Part shown: positions 1 to 8,687 of the stretch, one piece after another | Numbering within the stretch: the first letter of the stretch is position 1 | Layout: the number at the start of each line of letters is the position of its first letter | Assembly: GCF_900090285.1 (NCBI RefSeq) | Contig: NZ_LT607754.1 | Span: 2,728,001 to 2,792,000 of the forward strand | Source of the DNA: Micromonospora inositola | Lineage (GTDB): Bacteria > Actinomycetota > Actinomycetes > Mycobacteriales > Micromonosporaceae | DNA: 64,000 bases | Reading direction: 5' to 3' | Translations under genes and position numbers: made by a program | The notes under the pieces: model-generated | Databases searched by the model: none | Seen by the model: only the letters and a program-made list of their open reading frames with translations | What the model was told of the DNA's origin: nothing

Positions 1-336
1 CAGAGCGTCGATCTGGTCGGCCAACGACCGCGCCGCCAGCTCCGCCATCCTGGCGTCCAGGTGGGCGTCCAGCGGCTCGACGGCGACGGAAAGTTGGAGG
101 TCGAGCGCAGCCAGGAGGCGCTCGACCAGCGGGATGCTGGGCATCCGGTCACCCCGCTCGACCCGGGCCACCGCGGCCTGACTCGCCCCGGCCAGGTCGG
201 CCAGCGCCCGCTGGGTCACTAGCCGGGTGTCCCGCACCCGGCGAAGGGTGGCGGCGGCTCCGGACCGGGCGCCGACGTGGGACGGCCGTCGCTGGTCGCG
301 GTCCCCGTCCGGCCGGGACGGGGTGTGACCGGGCAT
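1..336 (-). CDS. XRE-family helix-turn-helix protein, 3' end off the window
   Basis: A reading frame of 112 codons runs off the left edge. Translating the minus strand gives an Arg-rich N-terminus, then a helix-turn-helix of the Cro/C1 type. The recognition region contains TQRALADLAGASQAAVARVE followed by RGDRMPSIPLVERLLAAL, the usual XRE pattern. The rest (LQLSVAVEPLDAHLDARM...) looks like the linker into an unseen C-terminal domain. ATG at 334-336 is the chosen start. It is divergent from tsaB with only about 30 bp between them, so the promoters overlap. The target is unknown; I infer a DNA-binding regulator from the fold alone. Confidence 0.75.
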   Translation of the reverse strand, partial: MPGHTPSRPDGDRDQRRPSHVGARSGAAATLRRVRDTRLVTQRALADLAGASQAAVARVERGDRMPSIPLVERLLAALDLQLSVAVEPLDAHLDARMAELAARSLADQIDAL

Positions 337-351
337 GAGCGGGGAGCCGAC

Positions 352-357
352 TAGGCT
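352..357 (+). promoter_or_regulatory. -10 box (TAGGCT) for leaderless tsaB
   Basis: TAGGCT lies 8 nt upstream of the tsaB GTG. There is no Shine-Dalgarno sequence between them, so transcription probably starts at or next to the GTG. This is inferred from spacing and sequence only. Confidence 0.45.
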
Positions 358-365
358 GGCATACC

Positions 366-1043
366 GTGCTCGTACTGGTGGTGGACTCCTCGACGCCCGC
401 GGTGACCGCGGCGCTGGTCGAGGTCACGGCGGACGGCGTCGCGGCCCGCGCCCAGCGGTGCACGGTCGACGCCCGGGCGCACGGCGAACTGCTCGCCCCG
501 CAGGTCGACGCCGTGCTGGCCGACGCCGACGCCCGGCCGGCCGACCTGGCCGCGATCGTCGCCGGACTCGGCCCCGGGCCGTTCACCGGGTTGCGGGTCG
601 GCCTGGTCACCGCCGCCACCATGGGCCAGGTGCTACGCATTCCCACGTACGGCGTCTGCTCGCTGGACGGCCTCGGTTACCCGGTGGCGGCCGGCGAGCC
701 GGTCCTGGCCGCCAGCGACGCCCGCCGCCGGGAGGTCTACTGGGCCGTCTACGACGGCGCCGGTCAGCGGATCGCCGGGCCGAACGTGGACGCCCCCGCG
801 GTCGCCGCCGAGCGCGCCCGCGACCTGGCAGTCACCGTCGCGGTGGGCGACGGCGCGCACCGGTACGCGGACGTCCTCGGCCTGCCACTGCGGGCCGAGC
901 CGCGCTACCCGGACGCCACCGTGCTGGCCGCGCTGGCCGCCGAGCGGATCCGGGCGGGCGCCCCCGGCGAACCGCTCACCCCGCTCTACCTGCGCCGCCC
1001 GGACGCGGTGGCGGCGACCGGGCACAAGCCGGTCCTACCGTGA
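366..1043 (+). CDS. tsaB: tRNA threonylcarbamoyladenosine biosynthesis protein TsaB
   Basis: 225 aa, GTG start, normal length for the family. TsaB is the ASKHA-fold partner of TsaD in the complex that moves the threonylcarbamoyl group onto A37 of ANN-decoding tRNAs. The N-terminus (VVDSSTPAVTAALVE) and the GLGPGPFTGLRVGL loop are family hallmarks. It is the first gene of tsaB-rimI-tsaD, all on the plus strand. TsaE, which completes the pathway, is not in the window; it often lies just upstream in actinomycetes. The start is set by the leaderless arrangement, with a -10 box 8 nt upstream and no ribosome binding site. Confidence 0.93.
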   Translation: MLVLVVDSSTPAVTAALVEVTADGVAARAQRCTVDARAHGELLAPQVDAVLADADARPADLAAIVAGLGPGPFTGLRVGLVTAATMGQVLRIPTYGVCSLDGLGYPVAAGEPVLAASDARRREVYWAVYDGAGQRIAGPNVDAPAVAAERARDLAVTVAVGDGAHRYADVLGLPLRAEPRYPDATVLAALAAERIRAGAPGEPLTPLYLRRPDAVAATGHKPVLP

Positions 1044-1098
1044 GCGCGAGGAGTGAGCTGGGTTTGCGAGCCCCGCAGTCGCGAACCGAGGTGGCACC

Positions 1099-1548
1099 GT
1101 GAGCGCGGTACGGCTGAGCCGGTTCCGCTGGTGGCACATCGACCAGGTGCTGCCGATCGAGGCGGACCTCTTCGGCGCCGAACAGTGGACCCCGGCGATG
1201 TTCTGGAACGAGCTGGCCAACGGGCACCACTACCTGGTCGCCACCGACGACGGTGAGCTGCTGGGCTACGCAGGGCTCACCGTGGTGCCACCCGACGAGG
1301 CCTGGGTGCAGAACATCGCGGTCCGGCGGGACGCCCAGCGCCGCGGCATCGGTCGGCTCCTGCTGGAGGCGCTGCTCGCCGAGGCGGACCGGCGCGGCGC
1401 CCGCAGCACCCTGCTGGAGGTCGCGGCGGACAACGGCCCGGCCCAGCGGCTCTACGCCACCTACGGCTTCGAGCCGATCGGGGTGCGGCGGGGCTACTAC
1501 CAACCGAGCAACACCGACGCGCTGGTCATGCGGCGCAACGAGGATTGA
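1099..1548 (+). CDS. rimI: Ribosomal protein S18 alanine N-acetyltransferase RimI
   Basis: 149 aa GNAT acetyltransferase, expected to acetylate the N-terminal alanine of ribosomal protein S18. The acetyl-CoA loop [19 protein letters not shown] (Q/RxxGxG/A type) sits around residue 75-93, followed by [20 protein letters not shown], typical of RimI. GTG start with GAGGTGG just upstream. Its TGA stop shares one base with the tsaD ATG (TGATG), so the two are translationally coupled. The tsaB-rimI-tsaD order is common in actinobacteria and supports RimI over a generic GNAT. Confidence 0.9.
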   Translation: MSAVRLSRFRWWHIDQVLPIEADLFGAEQWTPAMFWNELANGHHYLVATDDGELLGYAGLTVVPPDEAWVQNIAVRRDAQRRGIGRLLLEALLAEADRRGARSTLLEVAADNGPAQRLYATYGFEPIGVRRGYYQPSNTDALVMRRNED

Positions 1549-2600
1549 TGAGCATGGCTGACGAACCCCTGATCCTCGGCATCGAGACCTCCTGCGACGA
1601 GACCGGCGTGGGCATCGTGCGCGGGCACACCCTGCTCGCCGACGCGCTGGCCTCCAGCGTCGAGGAGCACGCCCGGTTCGGCGGCGTGGTGCCCGAGGTG
1701 GCCAGCCGGGCCCACCTGGAGGCGATCGTGCCGACCATGGACCGCGCGCTCGCCGAGGCCGGGGTGACCATCGCCGACATCGACGCGATCGCGGTCACCT
1801 CCGGCCCGGGCCTGGCCGGGGCGCTGCTGGTCGGCGTGGCGGCGGCCAAGGGCTACGCCGTCGCCGCCGAGAAGCCGGTGTACGGGGTCAACCACCTCGC
1901 CGCGCACGTCGCCGTGGACACCCTGGAACACGGGCCGCTGCCCGAGCCGGCGATCGCCCTGCTGGTCTCCGGCGGCCACTCCTCGCTGCTGCTGATCGAC
2001 GATCTGGCCCGCGGCGTGACTCCGCTCGGCTCGACCATCGACGACGCCGCCGGTGAGGCGTTCGACAAGGTGGCCCGGCTGCTCGGGCTGCCCTTCCCGG
2101 GCGGGCCGTGGATCGACCGGGAGGCCCGGGCCGGCGACGCCAGATCCATCGGCTTCCCGCGCGGCCTCACCGCCGCCAAGGACCTCGCCGCCCACCGGTA
2201 CGACTTCTCCTTCTCCGGGCTGAAGACCGCGGTGGCCCGTTGGGTGGAGGCGCGGCAGCGGGCCGGTGAGCCGGTGCCGGTGGCCGACGTGGCCGCGTCC
2301 TTCCAGGAGGCGGTCTGCGACGTGCTGGTCAGCAAGGCGCTGGACGCCTGCCGGACGAAGGGTGTCGAGACGCTGGTGATCGGCGGGGGAGTGGCCGCCA
2401 ACTCCCGGCTGCGGGCGATGGCCGAGCACCGCGCGGCGAAGCACGGCATCCGGGTCCGGGTGCCCCGGCCGAAGCTCTGCACCGACAACGGCGCGATGGT
2501 CGCCGCGCTCGGCTCACACCTGGTGGCCTCGGGCGTCGCGCCGAGCCGCCTCGACCTGCCCGCCGACTCCGCCATGCCGCTGACCGTGGTCAGCGTCTGA
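1548..2600 (+). CDS. tsaD: tRNA N6-adenosine threonylcarbamoyltransferase TsaD
   Basis: About 350 aa, the normal length. TsaD (Kae1/Gcp/YgjD) transfers the threonylcarbamoyl group from TC-AMP to A37 of tRNA. Visible family motifs are [14 protein letters not shown] at the N-terminus, the metal-binding H-x3-H in [11 protein letters not shown], the nucleotide loop [23 protein letters not shown], and [11 protein letters not shown] with [11 protein letters not shown] near the C-terminus. ATG at 1548 is chosen because it overlaps the rimI stop; a second ATG lies two codons later. The frame itself extends three bases further to a TTG, which is less likely. Confidence 0.96.
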   Translation: MSMADEPLILGIETSCDETGVGIVRGHTLLADALASSVEEHARFGGVVPEVASRAHLEAIVPTMDRALAEAGVTIADIDAIAVTSGPGLAGALLVGVAAAKGYAVAAEKPVYGVNHLAAHVAVDTLEHGPLPEPAIALLVSGGHSSLLLIDDLARGVTPLGSTIDDAAGEAFDKVARLLGLPFPGGPWIDREARAGDARSIGFPRGLTAAKDLAAHRYDFSFSGLKTAVARWVEARQRAGEPVPVADVAASFQEAVCDVLVSKALDACRTKGVETLVIGGGVAANSRLRAMAEHRAAKHGIRVRVPRPKLCTDNGAMVAALGSHLVASGVAPSRLDLPADSAMPLTVVSV

Positions 2601-2631
2601 CGTGCCGCCGGCCGCTGACGAGAGGGACGAC

Positions 2632-2886
2632 GTGATCGTACGGATGTGGGAGGCACGCGCCGAGCCGTACGGGTTCGCCGACCTGATCTCCTGGGTCTGC
2701 GACACCGCCCTGCCCGAATTCGAGCACGACCCCCTGCACCTGTCCAGCGAGGTCTTCTCCTCCACCGACCACCGGCTGGTGGTGATCTCCAAGTGGCGGA
2801 GCAGCCCCCGGGACCTGCCGGAACCGCCGATGCGGCTGGTGGCCCGGCCCCCGCACTCCTGGGACTTCGCCCAGGTCGACCGCTGA
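2632..2886 (+). CDS. Small conserved-looking protein, possible ABM-like fold
   Basis: 84 aa from GTG at 2632, which has GAGAGGG a few bases upstream; a GTG at 2602 in the same frame would add ten residues. The sequence begins MIVRMWEARAEPYGF and contains RLVVISKWRS, which resembles the strand pattern of small antibiotic-biosynthesis-monooxygenase-like proteins, but no diagnostic residue is visible. It follows tsaD by about 30 bp and may be the last gene of that operon. Function unknown. Confidence 0.6.
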   Translation: MIVRMWEARAEPYGFADLISWVCDTALPEFEHDPLHLSSEVFSSTDHRLVVISKWRSSPRDLPEPPMRLVARPPHSWDFAQVDR

Positions 2887-2916
2887 CCCGACGGCCGGCG
2901 GTCGACCCACGGTCGG

Positions 2917-3213
2917 TCAGTCCCGGAGCGTGGGCGTCGGGTTGGGCCGGTTGCGGACCGAGGGGTCGGTGCCGATCTGGAACGACGGCACGAACTCCAG
3001 CCGACCGTCCGCCTTGTACACCACCGGCACCGAGCCGGCCATCATGTACGACATGTCGCCGCCCACCAGGAACTCCCGGGCGCCCACCTCGAACACGTAG
3101 AAGGCGTCGTTCTCGACGATCTTCCGGTCGTCCAGGCAGTAGGTGCCGACCGGCCAGTCCGGCTCGGTCGCCCGGCGGACGATGTCCCGGGCCTGCTCGT
3201 AGGTGACAGCCAT
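2917..3213 (-). CDS. Immunity protein, YrhB / Imm35-like
   Basis: 98 aa with the pattern of the YrhB/Immunity-35 family: MAVTYEQARDIVRRAT, then YCLDDRKIVENDAFYVFEV, then FLVGGDMSYMMAGSVPVVY and VPSF. Such small proteins sit beside polymorphic toxins and protect the producer. Here it is the last gene of the minus-strand toxin cassette, starting 11 bp after the toxin stop. ATG start at 3213. Pairing with the upstream papain-fold toxin is inferred from position, which fits the usual toxin-then-immunity order. Confidence 0.72.
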   Translation of the reverse strand: MAVTYEQARDIVRRATEPDWPVGTYCLDDRKIVENDAFYVFEVGAREFLVGGDMSYMMAGSVPVVYKADGRLEFVPSFQIGTDPSVRNRPNPTPTLRD

Positions 3214-3224
3214 GACGCGTGATC

Positions 3225-4274
3225 CTAACCGGGTGGCCGGACGAACTCGGTGAGCCCGCCGGGCATGGGGATGTCGTCCAGCCGGACGAACGAGGTGCTG
3301 TGGCCCTTGGCGAAGTAGTCGGCGACGTCCCGGCCGGCGTTCTGGCCGTCGATGAAGCGGACCTTGCCGCCGACGTTCTCCACGTTGAAGACGTGCCCAC
3401 CGCCGTTGTTCCAGCGGATCGCGACGACACCGCGGGAGCCCGGGCCGAAGTTCTGGAAGGCCTGCTCGATGTCGCCCTGGCCGCCGCCGGTGAACCGGCG
3501 GCCCCAGGTGTTCTCGATGTCGCCGATCGACCGGCCGCCCCAGTTGTGGAACTGCTTCGGTAGGGCGGTCGCCTCGACGTCGATGCCCCGCCGGCGCAGC
3601 TCGTACGTCTGCACGCAGTGGGTGCAGTTCGCCGAGTAGTCCGGGTGGGGCGGGTTGAACTTCGGGTTGACCCGCTTGAGGTCGTGCGCGATCTGCCGCT
3701 CGACCTTGCGGGCGGCCCGCTTGGCCCCGACCTTGCGGGCCAGCTTGAGCAGCCGCTTGGCCTGCTCGAGAATGTGTTTGAGCACCGTACGGACCTGTTG
3801 CACGATCATTTTGATCAGGCGTTGGCAGGCCATCCGGGTGACCGCGATGAAGCCCGGCACGGTGGCGGTGGAGGCGCCGAACGTGGCGACCGCGGCGGCG
3901 ATCGCCATGGTGACCTGCACCAGCAGGATGATGAGCTGGACGATGAACGCGATCTTCATGGCCAACGTCATCGCCGCGAAGACCATCAGCACCGCGCCGA
4001 TCAGCTGCGCCGCGATCGCGTCCTCCAGCAGCCGCAGCTGCGGGCCGTCGTCCCGCCGCCACCACGCCTCGAACGCGTCGACGGTGTCGCCGGTGTTGTA
4101 CCGGCCGACCGCCTCGGCGGCCCCGTTGGCGCGTTCCGCGGCGGCCTGCAACGTCATCCCGAACGACAGCCAGTGCTGTCCGGCGGCGAAGAGCAGTTCC
4201 TCGTCGGCCTGCGGCCACTCCAGACCGATCCAGCTCAGCGGCTCGGTCAGCTCGGCCGGGAGTTCGAGCCCCAC
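3225..4274 (-). CDS. Type VII-linked polymorphic toxin with papain-fold (Tox-PL-like) C-terminus
   Basis: 349 aa, GTG start. Residues 1-75 resemble the N-terminal module of CpnT/WXG-type effectors (LPAELTEPLSWIGLEWPQADEE... then W-rich). Residues about 88-150 are strongly hydrophobic (two membrane-like stretches). Residues 160-200 are a Lys/Arg-rich helix. The C-terminal 140 residues look like papain-fold toxin 1, a family of Gln deamidases/proteases: Cys217 in SANCTHCVQTYEL, His294 in GGGHVFNVEN and Asp309 in FIDGQN would form the triad. It follows the WXG-like gene by 3 bp and precedes the immunity gene by 11 bp. The toxin role and target are inferred. Confidence 0.75.
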   Translation of the reverse strand: MGLELPAELTEPLSWIGLEWPQADEELLFAAGQHWLSFGMTLQAAAERANGAAEAVGRYNTGDTVDAFEAWWRRDDGPQLRLLEDAIAAQLIGAVLMVFAAMTLAMKIAFIVQLIILLVQVTMAIAAAVATFGASTATVPGFIAVTRMACQRLIKMIVQQVRTVLKHILEQAKRLLKLARKVGAKRAARKVERQIAHDLKRVNPKFNPPHPDYSANCTHCVQTYELRRRGIDVEATALPKQFHNWGGRSIGDIENTWGRRFTGGGQGDIEQAFQNFGPGSRGVVAIRWNNGGGHVFNVENVGGKVRFIDGQNAGRDVADYFAKGHSTSFVRLDDIPMPGGLTEFVRPPG

Positions 4275-4277
4275 GGG

Positions 4278-4604
4278 TCAGGCCCCCAACCGGCCGTGCA
4301 GCGAGGTGAAGAGCGCGTCGGACTCCTGGTCGGCCTCGACGACCTGCTGCGCCCAGTCGGCCAGCCCCTCGGCGGCGGTGATCAGCAGCTGCACGTGCGA
4401 GCCGTACGTCTCCAGCGCGTGCGACAGCACCTCGGTGTACGCCGCCCCGAAGACCGTCCCCGGCTCGTCGGCGCCCCACGGGTTCTGGGTGGTCACCGTC
4501 GCCTCCAGGGCGCCGAGGCCGGTCTCCAGCTCCACCGCCGCCCCGGCGATCTGCTGGGCCGCCCCGGCCAGCACCTCCGGCTCGGTGTGCATCGGCTTCA
4601 TCAT
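4278..4604 (-). CDS. WXG100-like type VII secretion target
   Basis: 108 aa helical protein with Trp-Gly in the middle (NPWGADEPG) and a second helix SHALETYGSHVQLLITAAEGL, the helix-WxG-helix layout of ESX-type small proteins. It likely dimerises or chaperones the neighbouring toxin for type VII export. ATG at 4604 overlaps the stop of the upstream gene by 4 nt (ATGA), so translation is coupled. No EccC, EccD or other secretion-machine gene is in the window, so export would depend on an ESX locus elsewhere. Confidence 0.68.
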   Translation of the reverse strand: MMKPMHTEPEVLAGAAQQIAGAAVELETGLGALEATVTTQNPWGADEPGTVFGAAYTEVLSHALETYGSHVQLLITAAEGLADWAQQVVEADQESDALFTSLHGRLGA

Positions 4605-4987
4605 CGCGGCGCCGCCCCGCCCATCCGGTCCAGCCGGTCCGCGATCTGCTGCGCCGCGGCGGTCAGGTCGTCCAGCCGGCGCTGCGCGCCGAAGCCGAGG
4701 TCGTTGAGGAGCGGACCGAGCCCCTGCGGCAGCGTCACCGGCTGCGCGGCGAGCTGCTCCTGCAGCGCCGCCTGGAGCGCGGCGCGGGCGGTGCCGAACG
4801 CCTCGCGGATCGCCGCCGCCAGGTCCTCGGCGGGCAGCCGCATGACCCGCGGGTCCAGGTCGAGGGCGGTCAGGTCGCCGGTGCCGTCCAGCTCGACGTG
4901 CACCAGGCCGCCCGCCGCGTCACCGGACCCCCGGGCGGCGGTGAAGCGGCCCAGCGGGCCGTCCGGTCGGTCGTACTGGTCGGTCAC
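4601..4987 (-). CDS. YbaB/EbfC-like protein of a type VII toxin cassette
   Basis: 128 aa from GTG at 4987, with GGGGTGG upstream. The core (GDLTALDLDPRVMRLPAEDLAAAIREAF...) has the strand-then-helix pattern of YbaB/EbfC nucleoid-associated proteins: a beta strand with DLDPRVM, then AEDLAAAI. Such YbaB-like proteins commonly open WXG100/toxin operons in actinomycetes, where their job is not established. First gene of the four-gene minus-strand cassette. An upstream ATG at 5113 is open in frame, but it lacks a ribosome site and overlaps the divergent promoter region. Confidence 0.65.
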   Translation of the reverse strand: MTDQYDRPDGPLGRFTAARGSGDAAGGLVHVELDGTGDLTALDLDPRVMRLPAEDLAAAIREAFGTARAALQAALQEQLAAQPVTLPQGLGPLLNDLGFGAQRRLDDLTAAAQQIADRLDRMGGAAPR

Positions 4988-5177
4988 GTGGCCACCCCGT
5001 TCCCGGTCGACTGTGGAGGGACCCGGACCTGCCGCGTCCCGCCGGAAGCGTAGCGACCACTGGCGAACGGGGTGGTCCCGCCGTCCTCGCCGGCGGTGCG
5101 ACCTGCGTCGCAATCGGCGCTGGCCGGCGGGAATTCGGATGCGGCGGGAAGTCGCGGCCGCCTAGCGTCGGGTCGTC

Positions 5178-6890
5178 ATGCGCTTCTCACCGGCCGGCGA
5201 TCCCGGCATCCCCGACGACCGGTCCGCCACCCGCTACCTGGTGTGGCTGGCCGGCCGGCACCCGTTGCTCTTCGGCTCCGGCATCGCGCTCGGCATCGTC
5301 TGGATGGTCGCCCAGGCGCTGATGCCGGCCGCCGTGGGCCGGGCGGTCGACGCCGGCCTCGCTCACCGCGACCCGGACGCCCTGCTGACCTGGGGCGCCG
5401 TGCTGCTGGGGCTGGGCGTGCTCCAGGCGGTGGCCGGGATCCTGCGGCACCGCTGCGCGGTGCACAACTGGCTGGCCGCCGCCTACCGGACCGTGCAGGT
5501 CACCGTCGAGGCCACCAACCGGCTGGGCGCCGCGCTGCCCCGCCGGGTCGCCGCCGGCGAGGTGGTCAGCATCGGTACGGCCGACATCGAGCACATCGGC
5601 AGCGCCGTCGACATCACCGCGCGGGGTGCCGGTTCGATCGTCGCCATCGGCACCGTGGCGGTGATCCTGCTGGACGCCTCGCTGCCGCTCGGGCTGGTGG
5701 TGGTGTTCGGCGTGCCGCTCCTGATGGGCCTGGTCGGGCTGCTGATCCGGCCGCTGCACCGGCAGCAGCACGCGTACCGGGACTCGGAGGGGCGACTGAC
5801 CGCCCGGGCCGGCGACATCGTCTCCGGGCTGCGGGTGCTGCGCGGCGTGGGCGGCGAGCCGATGCTCTCCGCCCGGTACCGGACGCAGTCCCAGGCGCTG
5901 CGCGCCGACGGCCTCCGGGTGGCCCGGGTCGAGTCGCTGCTGGAGGCGGCGCAGGTGCTGCTTCCCGGCGCGTTCGTGGTGCTGGTGACCTGGCTGGGCG
6001 CCCGGTTCGCGCTGCGCGGCGAGATCAGCGCCGGCCAGCTCGTCGCCTTCTACGGCTACACCGCCTTCCTGGTCAGCCCGCTGCGCAACCTGACCGAGGC
6101 GGCCGACAAGCTGACCCGGGGGCACGTCGCCGCCCGGCGGGTGGTCCGGCTGCTCCGGCTCACCCCGGAGTTGGTCGACACGGTCCGCCCGGCGGCGCTG
6201 CCCGCCGGCCCCGGTGAGCTGGTCGACGTGCAGTCCGGGTTGGTGCTGCGCCCGGGCCGGTTCACCGCGCTGGCGGCCACCGCCCCGGAGGACGCGGCCG
6301 CGATCGCCGACCGGCTCGGCCGGTACGTGGACGGGGACGGGGACGTGACGCTGCACGGCGTACCGCTGCGAGACCTGGCGGTGGCGACGGTGCGCGAGCG
6401 GATCCTGGTGGCCGACAACGACGCACATCTCTTCACCGGCCCGCTCCGGTCAGAGCTGGACCCGCACGACGCGGCCGACCGGTCGGCGGTCGAGGCGGCC
6501 CTGGTCGCGGCGAGCGCGACGGACATCGTGGCCGCGCTGCCCGACGGGCTGGACGGCCGGGTGGCCGAGCGGGGGCGGGAGTTCTCCGGCGGGCAGCGGC
6601 AGCGGCTGCGGCTGGCCCGGGCGCTGGTCGCCGACCCGGAGACGCTGGTGCTGGTGGAGCCGACCAGCGCGGTGGACGCGCACACCGAGGCGCGGATCGC
6701 CGACCGGCTCGGCGCGGCCCGGCGCGACCGGACCACCCTGGTCTGCACCACCAGCCCGCTGGTGCTGGGCCGGGCCGAGCACGTGGTCTTCGTGGAGGAC
6801 GGCAAGGTGGTGGCCGAGGGCCGGCACGACGAGCTGCTGGCCGCCGAGCCGCGTTACGCGGCCACGGTCAGCCGGGAGGAGGCGCGATGA
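5178..6890 (+). CDS. ABC exporter half with degenerate ATP site (TMD-NBD)
   Basis: 570 aa: six-helix ABC exporter membrane domain (about residues 20-330), then an NBD. The NBD is odd. Where Walker A should be (residues about 362-372) the sequence reads FTALAATAPEDAA, with no GxxGxGK[ST] and no lysine. Walker B reads LVLVEPTSAVD, keeping the Glu but with Val in place of the Asp. The H-loop His is missing (TTLVCTTSPLVL). By contrast the signature [15 protein letters not shown] is canonical. This fits the non-catalytic partner of a heterodimer whose other half is the next gene, overlapped by 4 nt (ATGA). Substrate unknown; lipid or drug-type export is possible. Confidence 0.9.
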   Translation: MRFSPAGDPGIPDDRSATRYLVWLAGRHPLLFGSGIALGIVWMVAQALMPAAVGRAVDAGLAHRDPDALLTWGAVLLGLGVLQAVAGILRHRCAVHNWLAAAYRTVQVTVEATNRLGAALPRRVAAGEVVSIGTADIEHIGSAVDITARGAGSIVAIGTVAVILLDASLPLGLVVVFGVPLLMGLVGLLIRPLHRQQHAYRDSEGRLTARAGDIVSGLRVLRGVGGEPMLSARYRTQSQALRADGLRVARVESLLEAAQVLLPGAFVVLVTWLGARFALRGEISAGQLVAFYGYTAFLVSPLRNLTEAADKLTRGHVAARRVVRLLRLTPELVDTVRPAALPAGPGELVDVQSGLVLRPGRFTALAATAPEDAAAIADRLGRYVDGDGDVTLHGVPLRDLAVATVRERILVADNDAHLFTGPLRSELDPHDAADRSAVEAALVAASATDIVAALPDGLDGRVAERGREFSGGQRQRLRLARALVADPETLVLVEPTSAVDAHTEARIADRLGAARRDRTTLVCTTSPLVLGRAEHVVFVEDGKVVAEGRHDELLAAEPRYAATVSREEAR

Positions 6891-8635
6891 GCAACGCGCT
6901 GCCCGTCGCCGACGCCGACCAGGTCCGCCGGTACGCGCGCACGCTGGTCCGCCGGCACCCGCGTGGCCTGGCCGGGGCGCTCGGCCTGCACGCCCTCGCC
7001 GCAGCGGCCGGCCTGGTGGCGCCCCGGCTGCTGGGCGACCTGGTGGAGGGCATCTCGCGCGGCGTGTCGGCGGTCACCGTCGACCGGGTCGCGCTGGCCA
7101 TCGCGGCTTTCGTGGTCGTCCAGTCGGTGCTGGTCCGGTTCGCGCACCTCGCCTCGGCCCGGCTCGGCGAGCGGGTCCTGGCCGAGCTGCGGGAGGACTT
7201 CGTGGACCGGGTGCTCGCGCTTCCGCTGTCCACGGTGGAGCGGGCGGGTACCGGTGACCTGCTCACCCGGACCTCGCGGGACGTCTCGGCGCTGTCCCGG
7301 ACGGTCCGGTTCGCGGTGCCGGAGACGCTGATCGCGGTGGTGACGGTCGCGCTGGTCGTCGGCGCGCTGCTGCTGACCGGCCCGCTGCTGGCGCTGCCCT
7401 GCCTGCTCGCGGTGCCCGTGCTCTGGGCCGGCACTCGCTGGTACCTGCGCCGGGCCCCGGCGGGTTACCTGCGGGAGAACGCCGCCTACTCGGACATCAC
7501 CGACGGGATCAGCGAGACCGTGGAGGGGGCGCGGACCACCGAGACGCTGCGGCAGCAGGCCCGCCGCCGGGCCCGCAGCGACGCCGACATCCGCCGGTCG
7601 TACGCCGCCGAGCGCTACACCCTCAACCTGCGCACGGTCTTCTTCCCGGTGGCCGAGATCGGGTACGTGGTGCCGGTGGTCGCCACCCTGGTGATCGGCG
7701 GCTGGTTCCACCTGAAGGGCTGGGCCAGCCTCGGTCAGGTCACCGCTGCCACCCTGTACGTGCAGCAGCTGGTCGACCCGATCGACCGGCTGCTCTCCTG
7801 GCTGGACGAGCTCCAGGTCGGTGGCGCCTCGATGGCCCGCCTGCTCGGGGTGGCGGTCGACGGGCCGGCGGCGCCGGCGGCGCCCGCCGCGTCCGCACCG
7901 ACGGACGGGGAGCGCCGCCTCGCCGCCCGGGACGTCCGGTACGCCTACCGGGAGGGGCACGACGTGCTGCACGGGGTGACCCTGGTGCCGCGGCCGGGCG
8001 AGAAGCTGGCCATGGTCGGCCCGTCCGGCGCCGGGAAGTCCACCCTGGGCCGGCTGCTGGCCGGGGTGCACGCGCCGCGCTCCGGTTCGGTGACCGTGGA
8101 CGGCCGGCCCCTGGCCGAGCTGCCCCTGGCCGAGCTGCGCACCCACGTCGCGCTGGTCAGCCAGGAGCACCACGTCTTCATCGGCACCCTGGCGGAGAAC
8201 GTGGCGATGGTCCGGCCGGACGCGGGCGACGCCGAGGTCCGGGCCGCGCTGGCGGCCGTCGACGCGCTGGGCTGGGCGGAGGCGCTGCCGGACGGGTTGG
8301 CGACGCCGGTCGGCTCGGGTGGGCACCCGCTCTCCCCGGCGCAGGCGCAGCAGCTCGCGCTGGCCCGGCTGGTCCTCGCCGACCCGCACACCCTGGTGCT
8401 GGACGAGGCGACCTCGCTGATCGACCCGCACGCCGCCCGGGAGCTGGAACGCTCCCTCGCCGCCGTGCTCGACGGGCGGACGGTGATCGCGATCGCGCAC
8501 CGGCTCTTCTCCGCGCACGACGCGGACCGGGTGGCGGTGGTCGAGGACGGCCGGATCACCGAGCTGGGTTCGCACGACGAGCTGGTCGCGGCGGGCGGCT
8601 CCTACGCGGCCCTGTGGCGCTCCTGGCACGGCTGA
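6887..8635 (+). CDS. ABC exporter half with intact ATP site (TMD-NBD)
   Basis: 582 aa TMD-NBD half-transporter that completes the heterodimer with the preceding gene. Walker A (VGPSGAGKSTLGRLLAG, about residue 376), Walker B (TLVLDEATSLID, about 500) and the H-loop (AIAHRL, about 534) are intact. Its signature is degenerate, LSPAQAQQLALARL instead of LSGGQ. Pairing this Walker A with the partner's FSGGQ gives one good ATP site and one dead site, as in other heterodimeric exporters. Starts at ATG inside the upstream stop. A strong hairpin follows the gene. Confidence 0.92.
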   Translation: MSNALPVADADQVRRYARTLVRRHPRGLAGALGLHALAAAAGLVAPRLLGDLVEGISRGVSAVTVDRVALAIAAFVVVQSVLVRFAHLASARLGERVLAELREDFVDRVLALPLSTVERAGTGDLLTRTSRDVSALSRTVRFAVPETLIAVVTVALVVGALLLTGPLLALPCLLAVPVLWAGTRWYLRRAPAGYLRENAAYSDITDGISETVEGARTTETLRQQARRRARSDADIRRSYAAERYTLNLRTVFFPVAEIGYVVPVVATLVIGGWFHLKGWASLGQVTAATLYVQQLVDPIDRLLSWLDELQVGGASMARLLGVAVDGPAAPAAPAASAPTDGERRLAARDVRYAYREGHDVLHGVTLVPRPGEKLAMVGPSGAGKSTLGRLLAGVHAPRSGSVTVDGRPLAELPLAELRTHVALVSQEHHVFIGTLAENVAMVRPDAGDAEVRAALAAVDALGWAEALPDGLATPVGSGGHPLSPAQAQQLALARLVLADPHTLVLDEATSLIDPHAARELERSLAAVLDGRTVIAIAHRLFSAHDADRVAVVEDGRITELGSHDELVAAGGSYAALWRSWHG

Positions 8636-8645
8636 CGGATGCGAC

Positions 8646-8673
8646 GGGCCCCCGCCCGGGGAGGCGGGGGCCC
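8646..8673. terminator. Hairpin between convergent genes
   Basis: Perfect 11-bp inverted repeat (GGGCCCCCGCC / GGCGGGGGCCC) with a 6-nt loop, between the ABC exporter and the convergent DUF4142 gene. There is no long T run, as is usual for this GC content. It can serve both strands. Confidence 0.7.
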
Positions 8674-8687
8674 GCGGTGGCCGGGCG

